Positions 36,244-48,589 of a stretch of DNA of 64,000 nt are shown here, one piece after another. The notes beneath the pieces were generated by a model that was not told where the DNA came from, searched no databases, and saw only the letters and a program-made list of their open reading frames with translations. How positions within the stretch are numbered: position 1 is the first letter of the stretch; every line of letters begins with the position of its first letter. Both the position numbers and the translations under genes were made by a program. Where the stretch lies: assembly GCA_038049695.1 (NCBI GenBank), contig CP142460.1:39427501-39491500 (forward strand). Reading direction: 5' to 3'. The DNA comes from Cinnamomum chago. Taxonomy: Eukaryota > Streptophyta > Magnoliopsida > Laurales > Lauraceae.

Positions 36244-37135
36244 ATGTATGAGATACATGATACTGAAACAATTAATAGACCATCATTAAAGAGAAGGTCA
36301 CCTTCATCTAATCCAACAAAGCTTTGGCACTTGAGGCTAGGTCATATAAACCTAAACAGGATTGACAGGCTAGTGAAAGATGGTATCTTACCTTCATTGG
36401 TTGTAGAACCAATGCCTGTCTGTGAGTCCTGTCTGGAAGGCAAAATGACCAAAAGGCCCTTTTCATCCAAGGGCAATAGGGCCAAAGATTTATTGGAATT
36501 AGTACATACTGATGTATGTGGGCCCATTAATGTAAGAGCCAGAGGAGGATATGAGTACTTCATCACTTTCACAGATGATTACTCAAGATATGGATACATA
36601 TACCTTATGCACCGCAAGTCCGAGGCTTTTGAAAAGTTCAAAGAGTTTCGAGCGGAAGCGGAAAAGCAATTAGGTAAAAGTATCAAGACTCTTCGATCAG
36701 ATCGAGGAGGAGAATATCTGTCTGGAGATTTTATGGCACACTTATCAGAAAATGGGATTTTATCCCAGTTGTCTGCTCCTGGTATGCCTCAACAGAATGG
36801 AGTAGCGGAAAGAAGGAACCAGACTCTTTTAGATATGATCAGGTCTATACTGAGTTTTTTTTTTTGGATTACCTATATCCTTTTAGGGATACGCCTTGGA
36901 TACCGCGATGTACATACTAAACCTCGTACCATCTAAGTCTATACCTAAGACTCCCCGGGAGTTGTGGATCGGGCGAAAGCCTAGTCTACAACATTTATAC
37001 ATTCGGGGTTGTCCGGCACATGTGCTAAAGGTTAAGACGGATCAGTTGGAAGCGAAGTCGGAAGTATGCACGTTTGTAGGATATCCTAAAGGAACTAAAT
37101 GTTGGTTATTCTATAATCCCAGAGAGCAAGAGTGA
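36244..37135 (+). pseudogene. Element E integrase
   Basis: The zinc-binding (GAG-pre-integrase) motif is LWHLRLGHINLNRI ... CESC. The catalytic core follows with ELVHTDVCGPI (first Asp), IKTLRSDRGGEYL (second Asp) and MPQQNGVAERRNQT (Glu). An 11-T run at 36855-36865 shifts the frame. The C-terminal part continues from 36896 with MYILNLVPSKSIPKTP, ELWIGRKPSLQHL and FVGYPKGTKCWLFYNP, then a stop at 37133-37135. Confidence 0.88.
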
Positions 37136-38503
37136 TGGTGAGCACTAATGCGGTTTTTCTGGAGGAAGATTATATGATAGACCGGAAACTTTTAGAAAAA
37201 GGTGATCTTGGAAGAAATTCAAGAGCAAACAATTCCAAATCCTAGTATGACCGAACCTAAGGAAGAAGTGCCCTTACCTAACCCAGTAATTACACCAGTG
37301 CCTTGTCATAGTGGGAGCATAGTCAGGCCCCCTGATAGGTTCTCGTTCTTGGGAGAGTCTTACGAGGCAGTCTCGGAAGAACCGGAACAAGATCCCTGTA
37401 ACTATGATGAAGCAATTAATGACATTAATTCGGGACATTGGCAAGATACTATGAAAGTTGGTATGGAGTCTATGTACTCTAATCAGGTCTGGACACTTGT
37501 GGACTTGCCTGCCAATATCTAACTTATTGGGTGCAAGTGAGTCTACAAGAGAAACAGAGAACCAGATGGAAGAGTTGAGACCTTTAAAGGTCAGGCTTGT
37601 TGCGAAAGGATATACTCAGAAAGAAGATATCGATTATGAGGAAACCTTCTCGCCGGTAGCCATGCTCAAGTCCATCAAGTCCTCAAGATGGCCGTTGGCA
37701 AATGGATGTCAAGACGGCGTTTCTCAACGGCCATCTTGAGGAAGACATCTATATGATGCAGCCAGACAGTTCTATAGCTAAACAACCAAAAGCAAAGAGT
37801 TTCCAAGCTGCGGAAGTCCATTTATGGATTGAAGCAGGTATCCCGAACCTAGAACATTCGTTTTGACTAAGCAATCAAGTCAGTTGATTTTTGTCAAAAT
37901 CCAGATGAGTCATGAGTGTACATGAAAAGTAAGGGAGGCAGGGTAATTTTTCTAGTTGACGACATCTTTCTCCTAGAGAGTTATGGATGTTGTCAACAGT
38001 AAAAGGTTTAGTTAGCTAAGACTTTTGATATGAAGGACATGGGAGAAGTCAGAAGCATCCTAGGGATCAAACTCCATTGAGACCGAATAAATAGGATGAT
38101 AGGCTTATCCCAATACGCATACATAGATAAGGTACTAGTATGGTTTGCTATGCAAAACTCCAAGAAGGGTATTACACCTTTCAGGCATGGAGTGCACCTT
38201 TCCAAGAATCAGTGTCCCAAGACACCTGAGGAAAAGGAGCAGATGAGGTCGATACCATACGCTTCGGGTGTTGGTAGCCTCATGTATGCTATGCTATATA
38301 CTATACCGGATATCTGTCATGCATTGGGCTTAGTCAGCAGATATCAGTCTAACCCAGGTCCTAACCATTGGATTGCTGTAAGATGTGTTCTCAAATCCTT
38401 GAGATGGATTAGAGATTACATGTTGATTTATGGCCACAATGAGTTGATTCCAGTTGGTTACACATATTCTGACTTCATGTCAGATAAGGATTCCAAGATA
38501 TAA
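37136..38503 (+). pseudogene. Element E reverse transcriptase
   Basis: Integrase-RT linker and RT fragments: [32 protein letters not shown], then [20 protein letters not shown] and FSPVAML (about 37585-37665). [19 protein letters not shown] follows in another frame. At 37949-37975 the usual YVDD catalytic box reads FLVDDIF, with two residues lost. 38096-38503 is open: MIGLSQYAYIDKV, SLMYAML, SRYQSNPGPNHW. At least five frame breaks, so RT is dead. Confidence 0.85.
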
Positions 38504-38857
38504 ACTTCTGGGTATGTGTTTATGCTATAGCTGCTTGAGAAGCAACTAAAGAAGCAGATTGGCTCAAAAGATTCCTTATGGAACTTGGAGTGGTATTTTT
38601 GGCAAGACAGCCGCTCACAGTTTACTGTGATAACAGCAGGGCAGTCGATAAGTCCAAGGAACCCAGAAGCCAAAAACATGTACAGAGGTAGTTACACATG
38701 GTCGGAAAGATTGTGCAGAGAGGTGATACTGCTATCACCTAGAAAAACTCTGCAGACAATCTGGGAGATCCCTTTACTAAGCCTTTGACTACCAAAGTTT
38801 TTGAGCAACATGTAGATGGGATGGGCATGAGATGCAACCCTGACTGGCATTGAGCCC
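38504..38857 (+). pseudogene. Element E RNase H
   Basis: Fragments of Copia RNase H: AATKEADWLKR-type sequence at about 38535, LTVYCDNSRAVDKSKEP at about 38616-38665 (catalytic Asp in YCDNS), and NLGDPFTKPLT-type end at about 38755-38790, in shifting frames. Part of the domain before 38530 (the TSGYVF to EAEYVA stretch) is deleted. Confidence 0.78.
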
Positions 38858-38872
38858 AAGTGGCCGGGAGAT
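38858..38872 (+). other. Element E polypurine tract
   Basis: AAGTGGCCGGGAGAT precedes the 3' LTR directly. It is the expected plus-strand primer site, although imperfectly purine. Confidence 0.6.
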
Positions 38873-40641
38873 TGTTAGATTTTATGGTCTCAATACCAGT
38901 ATATGATGAATAGATTGATTAATTTCTTTATTTATCAATATAATCATGCTCTCCTTTCATGAGATGAATGGTGATTTATTACTTCATGCACATGACCAAT
39001 ATATATGACATAATGGTTCATGAGATGAACCGGGTCCCATTAGTATATTAGATGTGATATATGTATATGGATGAGATCCACATACGGGAGATATGTGTCA
39101 CAAATCTTATACTTAAAATATCTTCACAACCAGTGATGAGATTGGGCATCTTATCTGACAAGGTTGCAGTACTTTGATCACTATGAGATAGTATGATTTA
39201 TCTCGATCATCAGAATGTAAGATTCTGGATCATAGTGCTGGTACATTGGATGTATTGAAGGACCATGAGAAGCACCTTATCAAATATTGTCTCGATTTAA
39301 GGATTGCTCTCATAATTCCCTAGCAATAGGCTCTCAATCCTGAGACATTGATGAACTCAAGTTTCTGTCTATTCATTTGCTTTGAGTCACCAATGAGTGA
39401 GGCCAACTGTAGGTCAACACCTCGGTGTCTTAGGTACATGGTAGTAGGACTGTGGGAACATGCAATGATCAAGATGGAATCTACCTACATTATCCCCTTG
39501 TGCCAATTAATTGATTTATCATTGGTAAGTGCGCACCCATTCCGATTAAGAGTTAATTGGATCGGTACCAAATGATTACTATAATTAATTGGGGCTCAAG
39601 GATAATAACATGTGGATCTAATATTGGATGAGACAGATTTATTCCAATTGATCCATGGATAATGATGGAGGGGCCTACTTGTGATACTGTGGAAGTTTAG
39701 GGTCTTCATTGAAATATATTCCTAAGACTGGAATGCAATTGCATTTATATAGTGGAGTTATTTGCAATTAACTGTGGGCCCGGATTGCACATGAGATGTG
39801 GGGTCGCGTGTCCCAGTTGGAGCCAGCTTTCTAAGGAATCCCTAGTGGTCCCCACGCTAGCCCAATATATTAGAAAGATACTAATTCTACTTGAACTCTA
39901 AAAGGAAGGTTACTATTTCTATTTGAAGTGAGACTTCTAATAGTGGTAATGGTAAGCTACTAATTAATAATGGAAGTAGGACTTCTATTTTAATTAGAAA
40001 GGAGAAAGTTACTAATAGTTGTGGAAGTAAGACTTCTATGGCAATTAGTAAGGGATATGTTTACTAATTTGTAATGGGGGTTAAACTTCTATTTCAAATA
40101 GGAAAAGAGGAGTTATGGAGGGCTATAAATAGAGGAATACTCCTCTCAAATTCGTGTATAATTAATAGAGCACTTTTCAGCCCCTTGTGCAAGAGTTGTA
40201 CAAGTCTTCTTCCTCTCAAAGTTCCCCTCTCTTTCACCTTTGGTTCCTTAGAGTTACTAGTAGGGTTTTCTCTTGAGGATTCCACCATCTTCTTGAAAAA
40301 AGAGATCTAATACGGGATATAGCGTTGGAAGATCAAAAGGAGTTGAAGATTCTGATTTGGATTGTGAAGTTGTTCATCACCAAAGTAAAGAAATCAAATC
40401 CTCCATTAGAGCACAACAGAGCTCCAAAGGTATATCTACATCCTTGTATGTTGTGGATTTCGAGATTGCATGTTTATGTGCTTATTTCTATCTTCTAGAT
40501 AGTGTTTGTTGCTGTACATGGCTATGAGATTGAGGGAATTGCATCCTGGATTGGGTTTGTTGCATTCTAGACAATTGATCCCTGCATTAAGTGGGTCAAA
40601 AGTTTTTGAAACCTGTCTGGAAGGCCCACCTATTTTCAACA
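38873..40641 (+). repeat. Element E 3' LTR
   Basis: 1769 bp, from TGTTAGATTTTATGG to TTTTCAACA. A TATA box, TATAAATA, is at 40124-40131. It is intact and gives the reference for the G insertion site in the 5' LTR. Confidence 0.94.
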
Positions 40642-41163
40642 AAAGTAGCCCGGAGTAGACAGAAAAGCTATGCAGATTCTCATAGAAGGGATTTACAGTT
40701 CAAAGAAGGAGACAAGGTTTTCATGAACGTGTCACCTATGAGAGGAACATTGAGATTTGGACAGAAGGGCAAGTTATCACGGAGATACATTGGACCATAC
40801 GACATTGTGAGCAAGATCGGTGATGTGGCTTATAGGTTAGCCTTACCACATGAGCTATCAGGCGTACACAACGTCTTCCATGTGTCTATGTTGAAGAAGT
40901 ATGTCCACGATCTGTCCCATGAACTTCGGCACGAGCCATTAGAGATCAGAGAGGATGCTACCTATGTTGAGAAGCTCGTTCAGATCATTGATACGAAGGA
41001 ACAAGAGTTGAGGACACGGACTATTCAGTGCGTAAAAGTACTATGGGAGAATCATGGACCGAAAGAGGCAACATGGGAATTACGAGACCAAGTACAGAAG
41101 AAGTATCCACATCTACTACCTGAGGTGAGTTTTATATTTCATTTGGAGGACCAAATGCCCTAA
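40642..41163 (+). pseudogene. Element B integrase C-terminus and chromodomain
   Basis: It resumes after element E with ARSRQKSYAD, GPYDIVSKIGDVAYRLALP, the GVHNVFHVSMLKKY stretch, then a chromodomain-like end (VKVLWENHGPKEATWE) and the stop TAA at 41161-41163. The frame is open throughout and closely matches element A's C-terminus. Without E this would join the integrase core at 28678. Confidence 0.9.
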
Positions 41164-41174
41164 GGGGTGGAGGA
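41162..41174 (+). other. Element B polypurine tract
   Basis: AAGGGGTGGAGGA lies between the pol stop codon and the 3' LTR start at 41175. Element A has AAGGGGTGCAGGA at the matching place. Confidence 0.85.
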
Positions 41175-41266
41175 TGTAAGTGTTAGGAATTTTGTAGATT
41201 GCAATTTGATGGATGCATTATCATTCAAGCATCATTTGATTCACACACATATGCATTGATTTAGAT

Positions 41267-44200
41267 TGTCGCGACCCCGGACCGGGCCCGCAGGACTGAT
41301 CCGGGATCGGGACCATTAGTAGTGGATAATGATAGAAGGGTCTACATCCACAATATACAATTTATTTAATTTCCCACAGGTGTCCGCGGTGAGGATATCA
41401 CAACCTTGCATGAATATTTCTGTTGAGTGCGGAAGCGTGTAGCAAATCAAATAGTAGACTATCTCTAATCATGCAAGCATTAATATTAAATATCAAAACT
41501 GGATCAAAATGAGCAATGATCTATAGCAAGTTTCCTGAAAGTTGTTAAAGTTAGACAAAATATCATTTAGTTACATTCCCCAAAATTAGAGGCCAACAAA
41601 GGCCAATATTACAAAATAATAACCCAAAAGAATGGTTAAGAAGTTCTCCCCAAAATGTTACGCCTCTTGGCAACTCGATGTCTACATGACATCGTCAGCA
41701 CGCCACTCAACTAGAGGTTGCAACTCACCTACTGCCTCCTCCGGCTCCTCCTCAAGGAAACCGGCAACGGGACCTGAGTACCAAAGTAAAGGATCAGACA
41801 CGACGGTCTGGCAAGAGAATGAAAAGATGCAACAACATATAATAGATGAAATCTCTTGAAAAGCATAGAAATCTGTTTAAACAAGAACTCTCATAAAACA
41901 GGTAAATCATTTGCTATAAAACAAGTAAACAAGATAAAAATATATGAGGTATCCAAGGAATCGGGAATAACAAGGTGGCAATCACATAAAGCTAAGTCCT
42001 CTGTCACTAAAGTGACAACAGTATCACGGGACGTCGATCTCAGTCACGCAAGGTGAGGAGAAACAACGTATACATATATACAATATAATTATACGGGAAC
42101 GGGACCACGGTAGCGAACCGGGTATCGGGACGGGACCACGGTAATAAACCGGGCATCGGGATCCAAACTGCAGCTGGCGGGACGGGAGAGGGATTTCCAA
42201 GTCGGTGGATCAAACCGACAAGGTATCCAAGCTTAGTGATGCCGACTCATAGGATAAATAACACATCGAGACATATGCAAGTAAATCGAGTACAGGAAAT
42301 AAACGGGTAAAACGGGGGTGCTCAAGGGCACGCTGTCATTTCATGTCGGGCAATACATTTCGAGACAAGTCAATGCTACTATCATGCTTTCGGGAAAACA
42401 ACTCATGACATGTAAATCTTGGAAATAGAGAAATATGATGAACTATACCAATTCGGGAAAGATAAATGTTTTAAGATCTATTTGAGTGAATAGGGGTCCC
42501 GTATGTCGATCATAGATATGACTTGGTACTCTTTGAGTTTGAAGACATTCCGGGCTCCTTATGCACTTTTACTATTTTTAAAACTTAACATGAGCTTATG
42601 GATAGTACTAGATGCTATGATAGAAAAATCAATACTATAAACGATCCATCCTAAGTATGATGTCAACCCGGAACCATCGAGCAACCTACTCAGTCACCGA
42701 AAGGAATAGAATTCGCGATACCCAAGGAAATAGACTTTGCATTTAGGTATGAAGAGGATATCGTGTCGTTCCATCCCGTTCAAGATTGAATAGATTGAAC
42801 TTCGATGCATTCTGAACCAACCGTGAAGAGCATCGGCTCAAGACGCTCTCACATATGGTCAAGTGAGTCCAAAGAGGGTAGCCAAGGTCCACAAGAAAAA
42901 TAAATCTCAAAACCCACTGGACTCGGGCCGATCGATCGGTCAAAATTTCGGTACCAGCGTGACCTATGCCAGGTAGACCGCATCGCTCGAGCTAATCGAA
43001 GAGTTCGCTCGAGCGAACCCATCGGTCGAGCGGTTATTAAAATGCGTTCGAGCGACCGAGCTACTAGAAAACCCGTATCCTTTTCTGGACAGGTCGCTCG
43101 AGCGAACTGTCATGGTCGCTCGAGCGAACTGTCCAGAAACTGAATTTCGGGCAGTTCAGTTCCTCTCTTTCTCTTCCTTTTTACAACCTTCTTTTAGCCC
43201 TTCTTACACATCAAATGAGGAGCCTATTTCTCCCTCCAAACTACAAAAAATCCTCCATTTAATCAATCAAATTCTCCTCCACCAACCATACATTCAACAC
43301 AAGGAGAAAGGAGAAGGGAACCATTTCACAATCTATATATACCTTTGCAACAAAACAAGAAGACATTCATTGCCATAAACCACTACTTCTCCAAGATTAT
43401 AAATGTGTCATTAATACTTATCATGAGCATTCATCTCAAATTAAAGCAATAAATGCACATTAATGGAAAATGTCCAAAAATCAATAAAAGCTTAGGAAAA
43501 TCATTTATTCACTTGCCTTAGGTCTTCTATCAAAGAAATCAAGCTCTATCAAGTCTTCCAAGACAAAGAATCCAAGCTACAAGGCAAGATCCCCAAATAA
43601 AACCCTAACATGGTCAAACAATGAAATCACAAAGAAACCTTCCAATAATGAAGGTGAAGCTCCTATAGGGTTAGAGGAACACCAATCTAGGAGATGAAGG
43701 GGGTTACTTACTTGCAAGGTCCTCTAATGGCAATGGTGAGCTCAAAGAAGGTCTTGTGATGAATGCTTTTCTCAAGCAATGGTGTCAATGGAGAGTTAAG
43801 GTGATGAGGAAGAAGATGATGATCTCTAATCTTCTCTTGGTGCAAGCTTGAGAGTGGATTGAGTGATAAAAGGCAAGAGCAAGAAGAAGATGAAGAAAAC
43901 CCTAGCTCTCACCTCTTGTGCTGGAAAAATGGAAATGAAGTGAATGGGTTAATGGCTTCCCCTTTGTTAACAATGAATTGGGTCCCACTACTAAAGGAAC
44001 TAAATGGGCTGAAATCATCTCTATCGGAACCTCGGATGAATTCGACGAAGAAGGAAGAAGTGATCGTCGAAATATCTAGTTTCTAAAAAGTATATGTTTC
44101 GCGGGTTTCGGGAATATCAAGTTTTGGGTACAGATTTGGTGTGCAATGACTGTTTTGCCCTCAAGGCCAAGAAATCGGGTTTCGGGATCTCCAACGGAAT

Positions 44201-44480
44201 CGGGATCAACATGAAAGTTGAATGAAATAACAATACTAATAAAACGGGATTAAAATCATGAATGTAAAAACCTCCGATAAATCCTCAAACATATGCAATA
44301 TCAAGAAAGGGAACCCTCAAAGGGCCCTACTAGCACAAAGCAAATCAAAACATTCAAATTAGCCCAAAACTATAAACAAAGCTAATCCAAACTCCACTTA
44401 GTCGAAATCACCAATCGAGCTTAGTACTAACACGCAACTAAATTAGCACTAATCAGGTTCACTCGGGTCGGGGTCTTACA
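41267..44480 (-). mobile_element. Solo LTR J (B family) in LTR I
   Basis: 3214 bp, plus strand TGTCGCGACCCC...GGGGTCTTACA, with a perfect TSD, TAGAT (41262-41266 and 44481-44485). Orientation is minus. GGGCCC is at 44322-44327, as in the other B, D and F LTRs. Confidence 0.93.
42928..43127. repeat. Two palindrome types in solo LTR J
   Basis: CCGATCGATCGG lies at 42928-42939. CGCTCGAGCG-type palindromes follow at 43003-43018 (GTTCGCTCGAGCGAAC), 43094-43105 and 43116-43127, with decayed copies between. It is the only LTR here with two variants of the CGNTCGANCG form. Confidence 0.88.
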
Positions 44481-44776
44481 TAGATAAACTTGAAATCTTG
44501 TTTTATTCATGCATTGCTTTTAAGAGTTGTAAAAGTTTTGATTTATGCATGATTTGCTTTTAAAACTTGGATGCATTTGATTTGAAAAGAGTTTTAGAAA
44601 ATCAAGCTAGCCTATGAGTTTTAAATCTTTCAAAATATTTTAGGCTTTTTATGTTCCATGTTTTAAAACCCTTAGAATGATTTAAAACATGTTTTTACGC
44701 TTGATTAAATGGCCCAAAGTTCCACAAAGAAAATCTTTGAAATTGCAAAAGTTGGAATTTGGGGTCCCAGCAGTGT

Positions 44777-44887
44777 GGCCGGTCGACCGGCCCAGGGGTC
44801 CCGGTCGACCGGGAACACTGCAGGCAGAAAATGCCCTGGCGCCTCCAACGGTCAGAAATATGACCGTTGTGTGATCCCGGTCGACCG
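44777..44887. repeat. CGGTCGACCG palindromes in LTR I
   Basis: 16-bp perfect palindromes lie at 44777-44792 (GGCCGGTCGACCGGCC) and 44799-44814 (TCCCGGTCGACCGGGA), and a 10-bp one at 44878-44887. The extensions differ from those in the K LTR at 1381, but in each case they stay symmetric. Confidence 0.88.
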
Positions 44888-44903
44888 AGGACTAGCCGTT
44901 GGA
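44844..44903 (+). promoter_or_regulatory. Two perfect MSA elements in LTR I promoter
   Basis: TCCAACGGTCA at 44844-44854 (plus) and TCCAACGGCTA at 44903-44893 (minus) each match YCYAACGGYYA fully. The pair lies 10-70 bp upstream of the TATA box at 44914. Confidence 0.62.
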
Positions 44904-44913
44904 CACTTTTTGC

Positions 44914-44921
44914 TATAAATA
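44914..44921 (+). promoter_or_regulatory. TATA box of LTR I
   Basis: TATAAATA in the same TTTTTGCTATAAATATGAG context as at 1939. Confidence 0.65.
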
Positions 44922-47151
44922 TGAGTTCTTTCCTTTGTCAATGTTGGAGATTTTGAAGACTCTTTTGAGGAGCTTTGAGACAAGACAAAGGGGATGAACT
45001 AAGAGAGACCAAAGAGTCATTTGGTGAGCTAAAGCTTGGATTAATGAAGTTAAATCTCTAAGTAAGCTCTACCTCTCTTAATCATAGTTTACATGCTTTG
45101 TTTAAGTTATTGGTAAATGTTTTTTAGCATGATAACTATGATGTGATGAATCCATTCTTCTATAAATCTTTGATCTAATTAAGATTGGATTCTTCACTTT
45201 GTTTTCATCCAAGTAGTTTTTAAACTTTCTTAATCATGCTTAGTCTAAATCTTTGATTTCTTTTATATAGCATGATTCTTTTTCTTGGTTGAAACATTAC
45301 TTGTTGTTTTCATTCATTTAAACATTAGTAAAATTATTTTGATTTTGAAAACAACATTGCACATGCATCACATGTTCTAAGTTAGTCATTTTCATACAAC
45401 TTGTGAGTCTTTGATTTTCATGTCATTAACAAGTTGATTTTCATACATGTGATTTGCATTAGACTTCAATCAAATCTTTCATGAGCTTTAAAATTTGAAA
45501 TGCTTTAAGCATATATTTGATTGAGCTTTCTTTTTAAACTTGATTGAAGTTATCACACACACACATCATGAGCATACACATTTGCATTCATTTAGTGTTT
45601 GTGTGAGTTTGTTATTCACTTTCATATCCGCCTATTTTAGAGGCAAATACATTGTGCTTAATTTGTATCTCTTAGAGTGATCTTTTGTGAAGACACTTTC
45701 TTAGAGAAATATTTATTTGTAAAGGTTATTGCTTAGCCTAAGAAAAGCATTGTGTAAAGGTTATTGCTTAGTGTGAGAACCCGACCCCTAATCTCTTGGA
45801 TTAGTATTATTTTATTTGTGGATTAGTTTCTTTTAGTGGGATTAGTATTTGTTGGGTTGAGTTTGTGAGCTAGAATGGTTTTTCTTCTAGTTTTGGGCTT
45901 TTGAGTGCTTTGGTAGCTTGTGGGGCCCTTTGGGGGTTCCCTTTTCGGCTTTGCATTTACTTGTGAGATTTTCCCGATTTGTTTCGTATTGTGTTTTTGG
46001 CCCGTTACATTCATCTTGAGGAATCCTACAACTTTCATGTTGATCCCGTATCCATTTGAGAACCCGAAACCCGATTTCTTGGCCTTGAGGGCAAAACAGT
46101 CATTTCACACCAAATCTGTACCCAAATCTCGATATTCTCTTAATCCGTGAAACATATACTTTTTGGATACTAGAAATTTCGACGATCATTTCTTCCTTCT
46201 TCGTCGAATTCATCCGAGGTCCCGAAAGAGATGATTTCAGCCACCCAAGTCCCTTAAGTTGTGGGACCCAACCTCCTTTGTTAACATAAGAGAACCCACC
46301 CCCTTCATTGCATCCCATTCTCCATTTTTCCAGCACAGCCAGCTGAACCTAGGGTTTTCCCTTGTGTTTCTCTTCTTCTTCTTGCTTCTTCATCTCCAAG
46401 CCACACCAAGAGTTCATCAATCAAGAAATGGAGATCACCAACCTCTTCCTCATCTTACAAGCTTTCCATTGATACCATTTGTGAAGAGAACCCTCCATCA
46501 CAAGACTTCCTTTGAGCTTACCTTGTCCATTAGAGGACCTTGCAAGTAAGTGTTCTTCTTCATCTTCTAGATTTGTAATCTTCTAGCCTTAGAGAAGCTC
46601 CACCTTGATTATTGAAAGGTTTCCTTGTCATTTCATTGCTTAACCCATTCTAGGGTTTGTTTTGGGGGTTTTTGTAGAGATTGTGGATCTTGAGCTTGAG
46701 AGGTGATTAGGAGCTTGATTTGCTTGATTAGAGTCAAAGGCAAGTGGATGATTGGATCGTTTTGATTATTAACATGTTTTGTGAGAAAAATCCTGTTTCA
46801 TTAAGGGTTTTGGTGATTTTAGTAGTTGTCTTTACTATGATTAATATTGATTTCGAAATGTGCTTATTGATGAGTTATTTCCCTCTTGTTCATACTTGGA
46901 AAAATGTATGCATCATATTGTCAAGGTTTCAAATGGTTTCACATGAATGAGTTTTCTCCACCTTGAGATTTGTTGTGAATGGAAAGAATGGAAAGGGAGA
47001 AACTTGAAATGAGGAGCTCTTTAGCTCATTTTAATGTCTTGGAAACATGTATTTAAATCATCTTGTTTATAGTTCTATGTGATTTTTTAAGTGTTGGAAA
47101 GGAAAGGAAAAAGAGGAGAAAAATTCAGTTTCCCGGACTTGCTACACGCCC

Positions 47152-47216
47152 AGGTCCGATCGATCGGACCTATCGGCCTGTCTTTAACTGTAAGGCTTTT
47201 TGAGCCGATCGATCGG
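47152..47216. repeat. CGATCGATCG palindromes in LTR F
   Basis: A 20-bp perfect palindrome lies at 47152-47171 (half-site AGGTCCGATC) and a 12-bp one, CCGATCGATCGG, at 47205-47216. They occupy the place where M and J have CGCTCGAGCG and B has CGGCTAACCG. Confidence 0.87.
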
Positions 47217-48589
47217 ACTCTGTGTATAACCAGTGAAATTTGATATTGTTTTTTTTGGAAACCTTTGGGCTTTCTATGAGTCCTAGGGGTATATACCTTA
47301 GTGTCAAGGCCAATTATACCCTAATCTAAGGTCTCTAAGATTAGGGAACTAAAAGAAAAGAATGGTGTTGATTTAGACACTAATTCTTGGTTTTAGGTGG
47401 GACCCTGGCTACCCTCTTTGGACTGTTTGGACCATGTGTGAGAATGTCTTGAGCCGACACGCCTCACGGTTGGTTCGGTGGCATCGGAGTTCAATCCATT
47501 TCAATCTTGAACGGGATGGAACGACGCGATATCTTCTTTATATCTAAACACAAGTCTTTCCCTTGGTTATCGCGAATTCTATTCCTTTCGGTGACTGAAT
47601 AGGTTGCTCGATGTTTCCGGATTAATGTCATGCCTAGGATGGACCGTTTATGATCTTGATTCTTTTCTATTGTAACATCTAGTACTACCCATAAGCTCAT
47701 TTTAAGTTTCGAAAATCGAAAAGTGCATAAGGAGCCCGGAATTTCTTCAAACTCAAGGAGTACCAAGTAATTATTATAATCGACATACGGGACCCCTATT
47801 CACTTAAATAGATCTTGAAATTAATACTTTTACCCGAAATTGTTATAGTTCATTGTTTCACCTCATTTCCCGAGATTTGCATCACATGACTTGTTTCCCG
47901 AAAGCATTGAAGTTACTCTGGTAACAGTTATTGTCCCGAAGTGCATTGCACCACATGATATGTCAGTGTGCCCTTGAGCACCCCCGTCTTGCCCGTTTGA
48001 TTATGTATTTGTACTTGATTTACTTGCATTGTCTCGATTGTATTTGACCTATGAGTCGGCACCACTAAGCTTGGATAACCCTGTTGGTCTGATCCACTGA
48101 CTTGGAGATCCCCCTCTTGTCCCGCCAGCTGCAGCTTGGATCCCGCTACCCGGTTATTACCGTGGTCTTGTCCCGATACCGCAGATTGCTACTGTGGTCC
48201 CCGATGCCCAGCTCGCTACCGTGGTCATGTATAGTATATGTATATGCATTCATGAGATCCACTGTTTCTCCTCACCTCGAGTGACTGAGATCAGTGCCTA
48301 GTATATGTATATGTATTTATATGAGATCCCCTGTTTCTCCTCACCTCGAGTGACTGAGATCAGGGCCTAGTTATTGCTCTATCGCTTTAGTGATAGAGGA
48401 CTTAGCTTCGTGTGGTTGTCATCTTGCCAGTTCCCGATTCCTTGGATACCCGACATGTTTTATATAGTTTACTTGCTTTCCGATAAATGATTCGTTTCCT
48501 TTATGAAAGTTGTTATTTAAACAAGTGCTAATATTCTCCAATGTAAATTCAGTTATTATTATATTGTTTTCTGTCCTTTGTACACACAC

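Larger units (their letters stand above)
28679..40641 (+). mobile_element. Element E: Ty1/Copia retrotransposon nested in element B integrase
   Basis: Two LTRs of about 1770 bp, tRNA-Met PBS, a 1.7-kb leader, then gag, protease, integrase, RT and RNase H in Copia order. The TSD is AAAGT (28674-28678 and 40642-40646), perfect. Its 5' LTR contains solo LTR G; without it E is 9155 bp. The LTRs differ at about 27 sites by eye (about 1.5%), many C/T, so it is the youngest two-LTR element here. All its genes are broken. Lineage is probably Tork/Angela-like. Confidence 0.93.

Noticed and set aside
41175-41190. TGTAAGTGTTAGG read as a new LTR start type
   Set aside because: TGTAAG is the first six bases of B's 3' LTR, and TGTTAGG is the start of LTR I. 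The GTAAG duplication at 50252-50256 proves it.
12455-47216. Palindromes contain CTCGAG, GTCGAC, ATCGAT and GCTAGC, the sites of common cloning enzymes
   Set aside because: Vector or adapter contamination is unlikely. The sites recur in clusters inside LTRs with proper TSDs, with different symmetric extensions, and with partly decayed copies among them.
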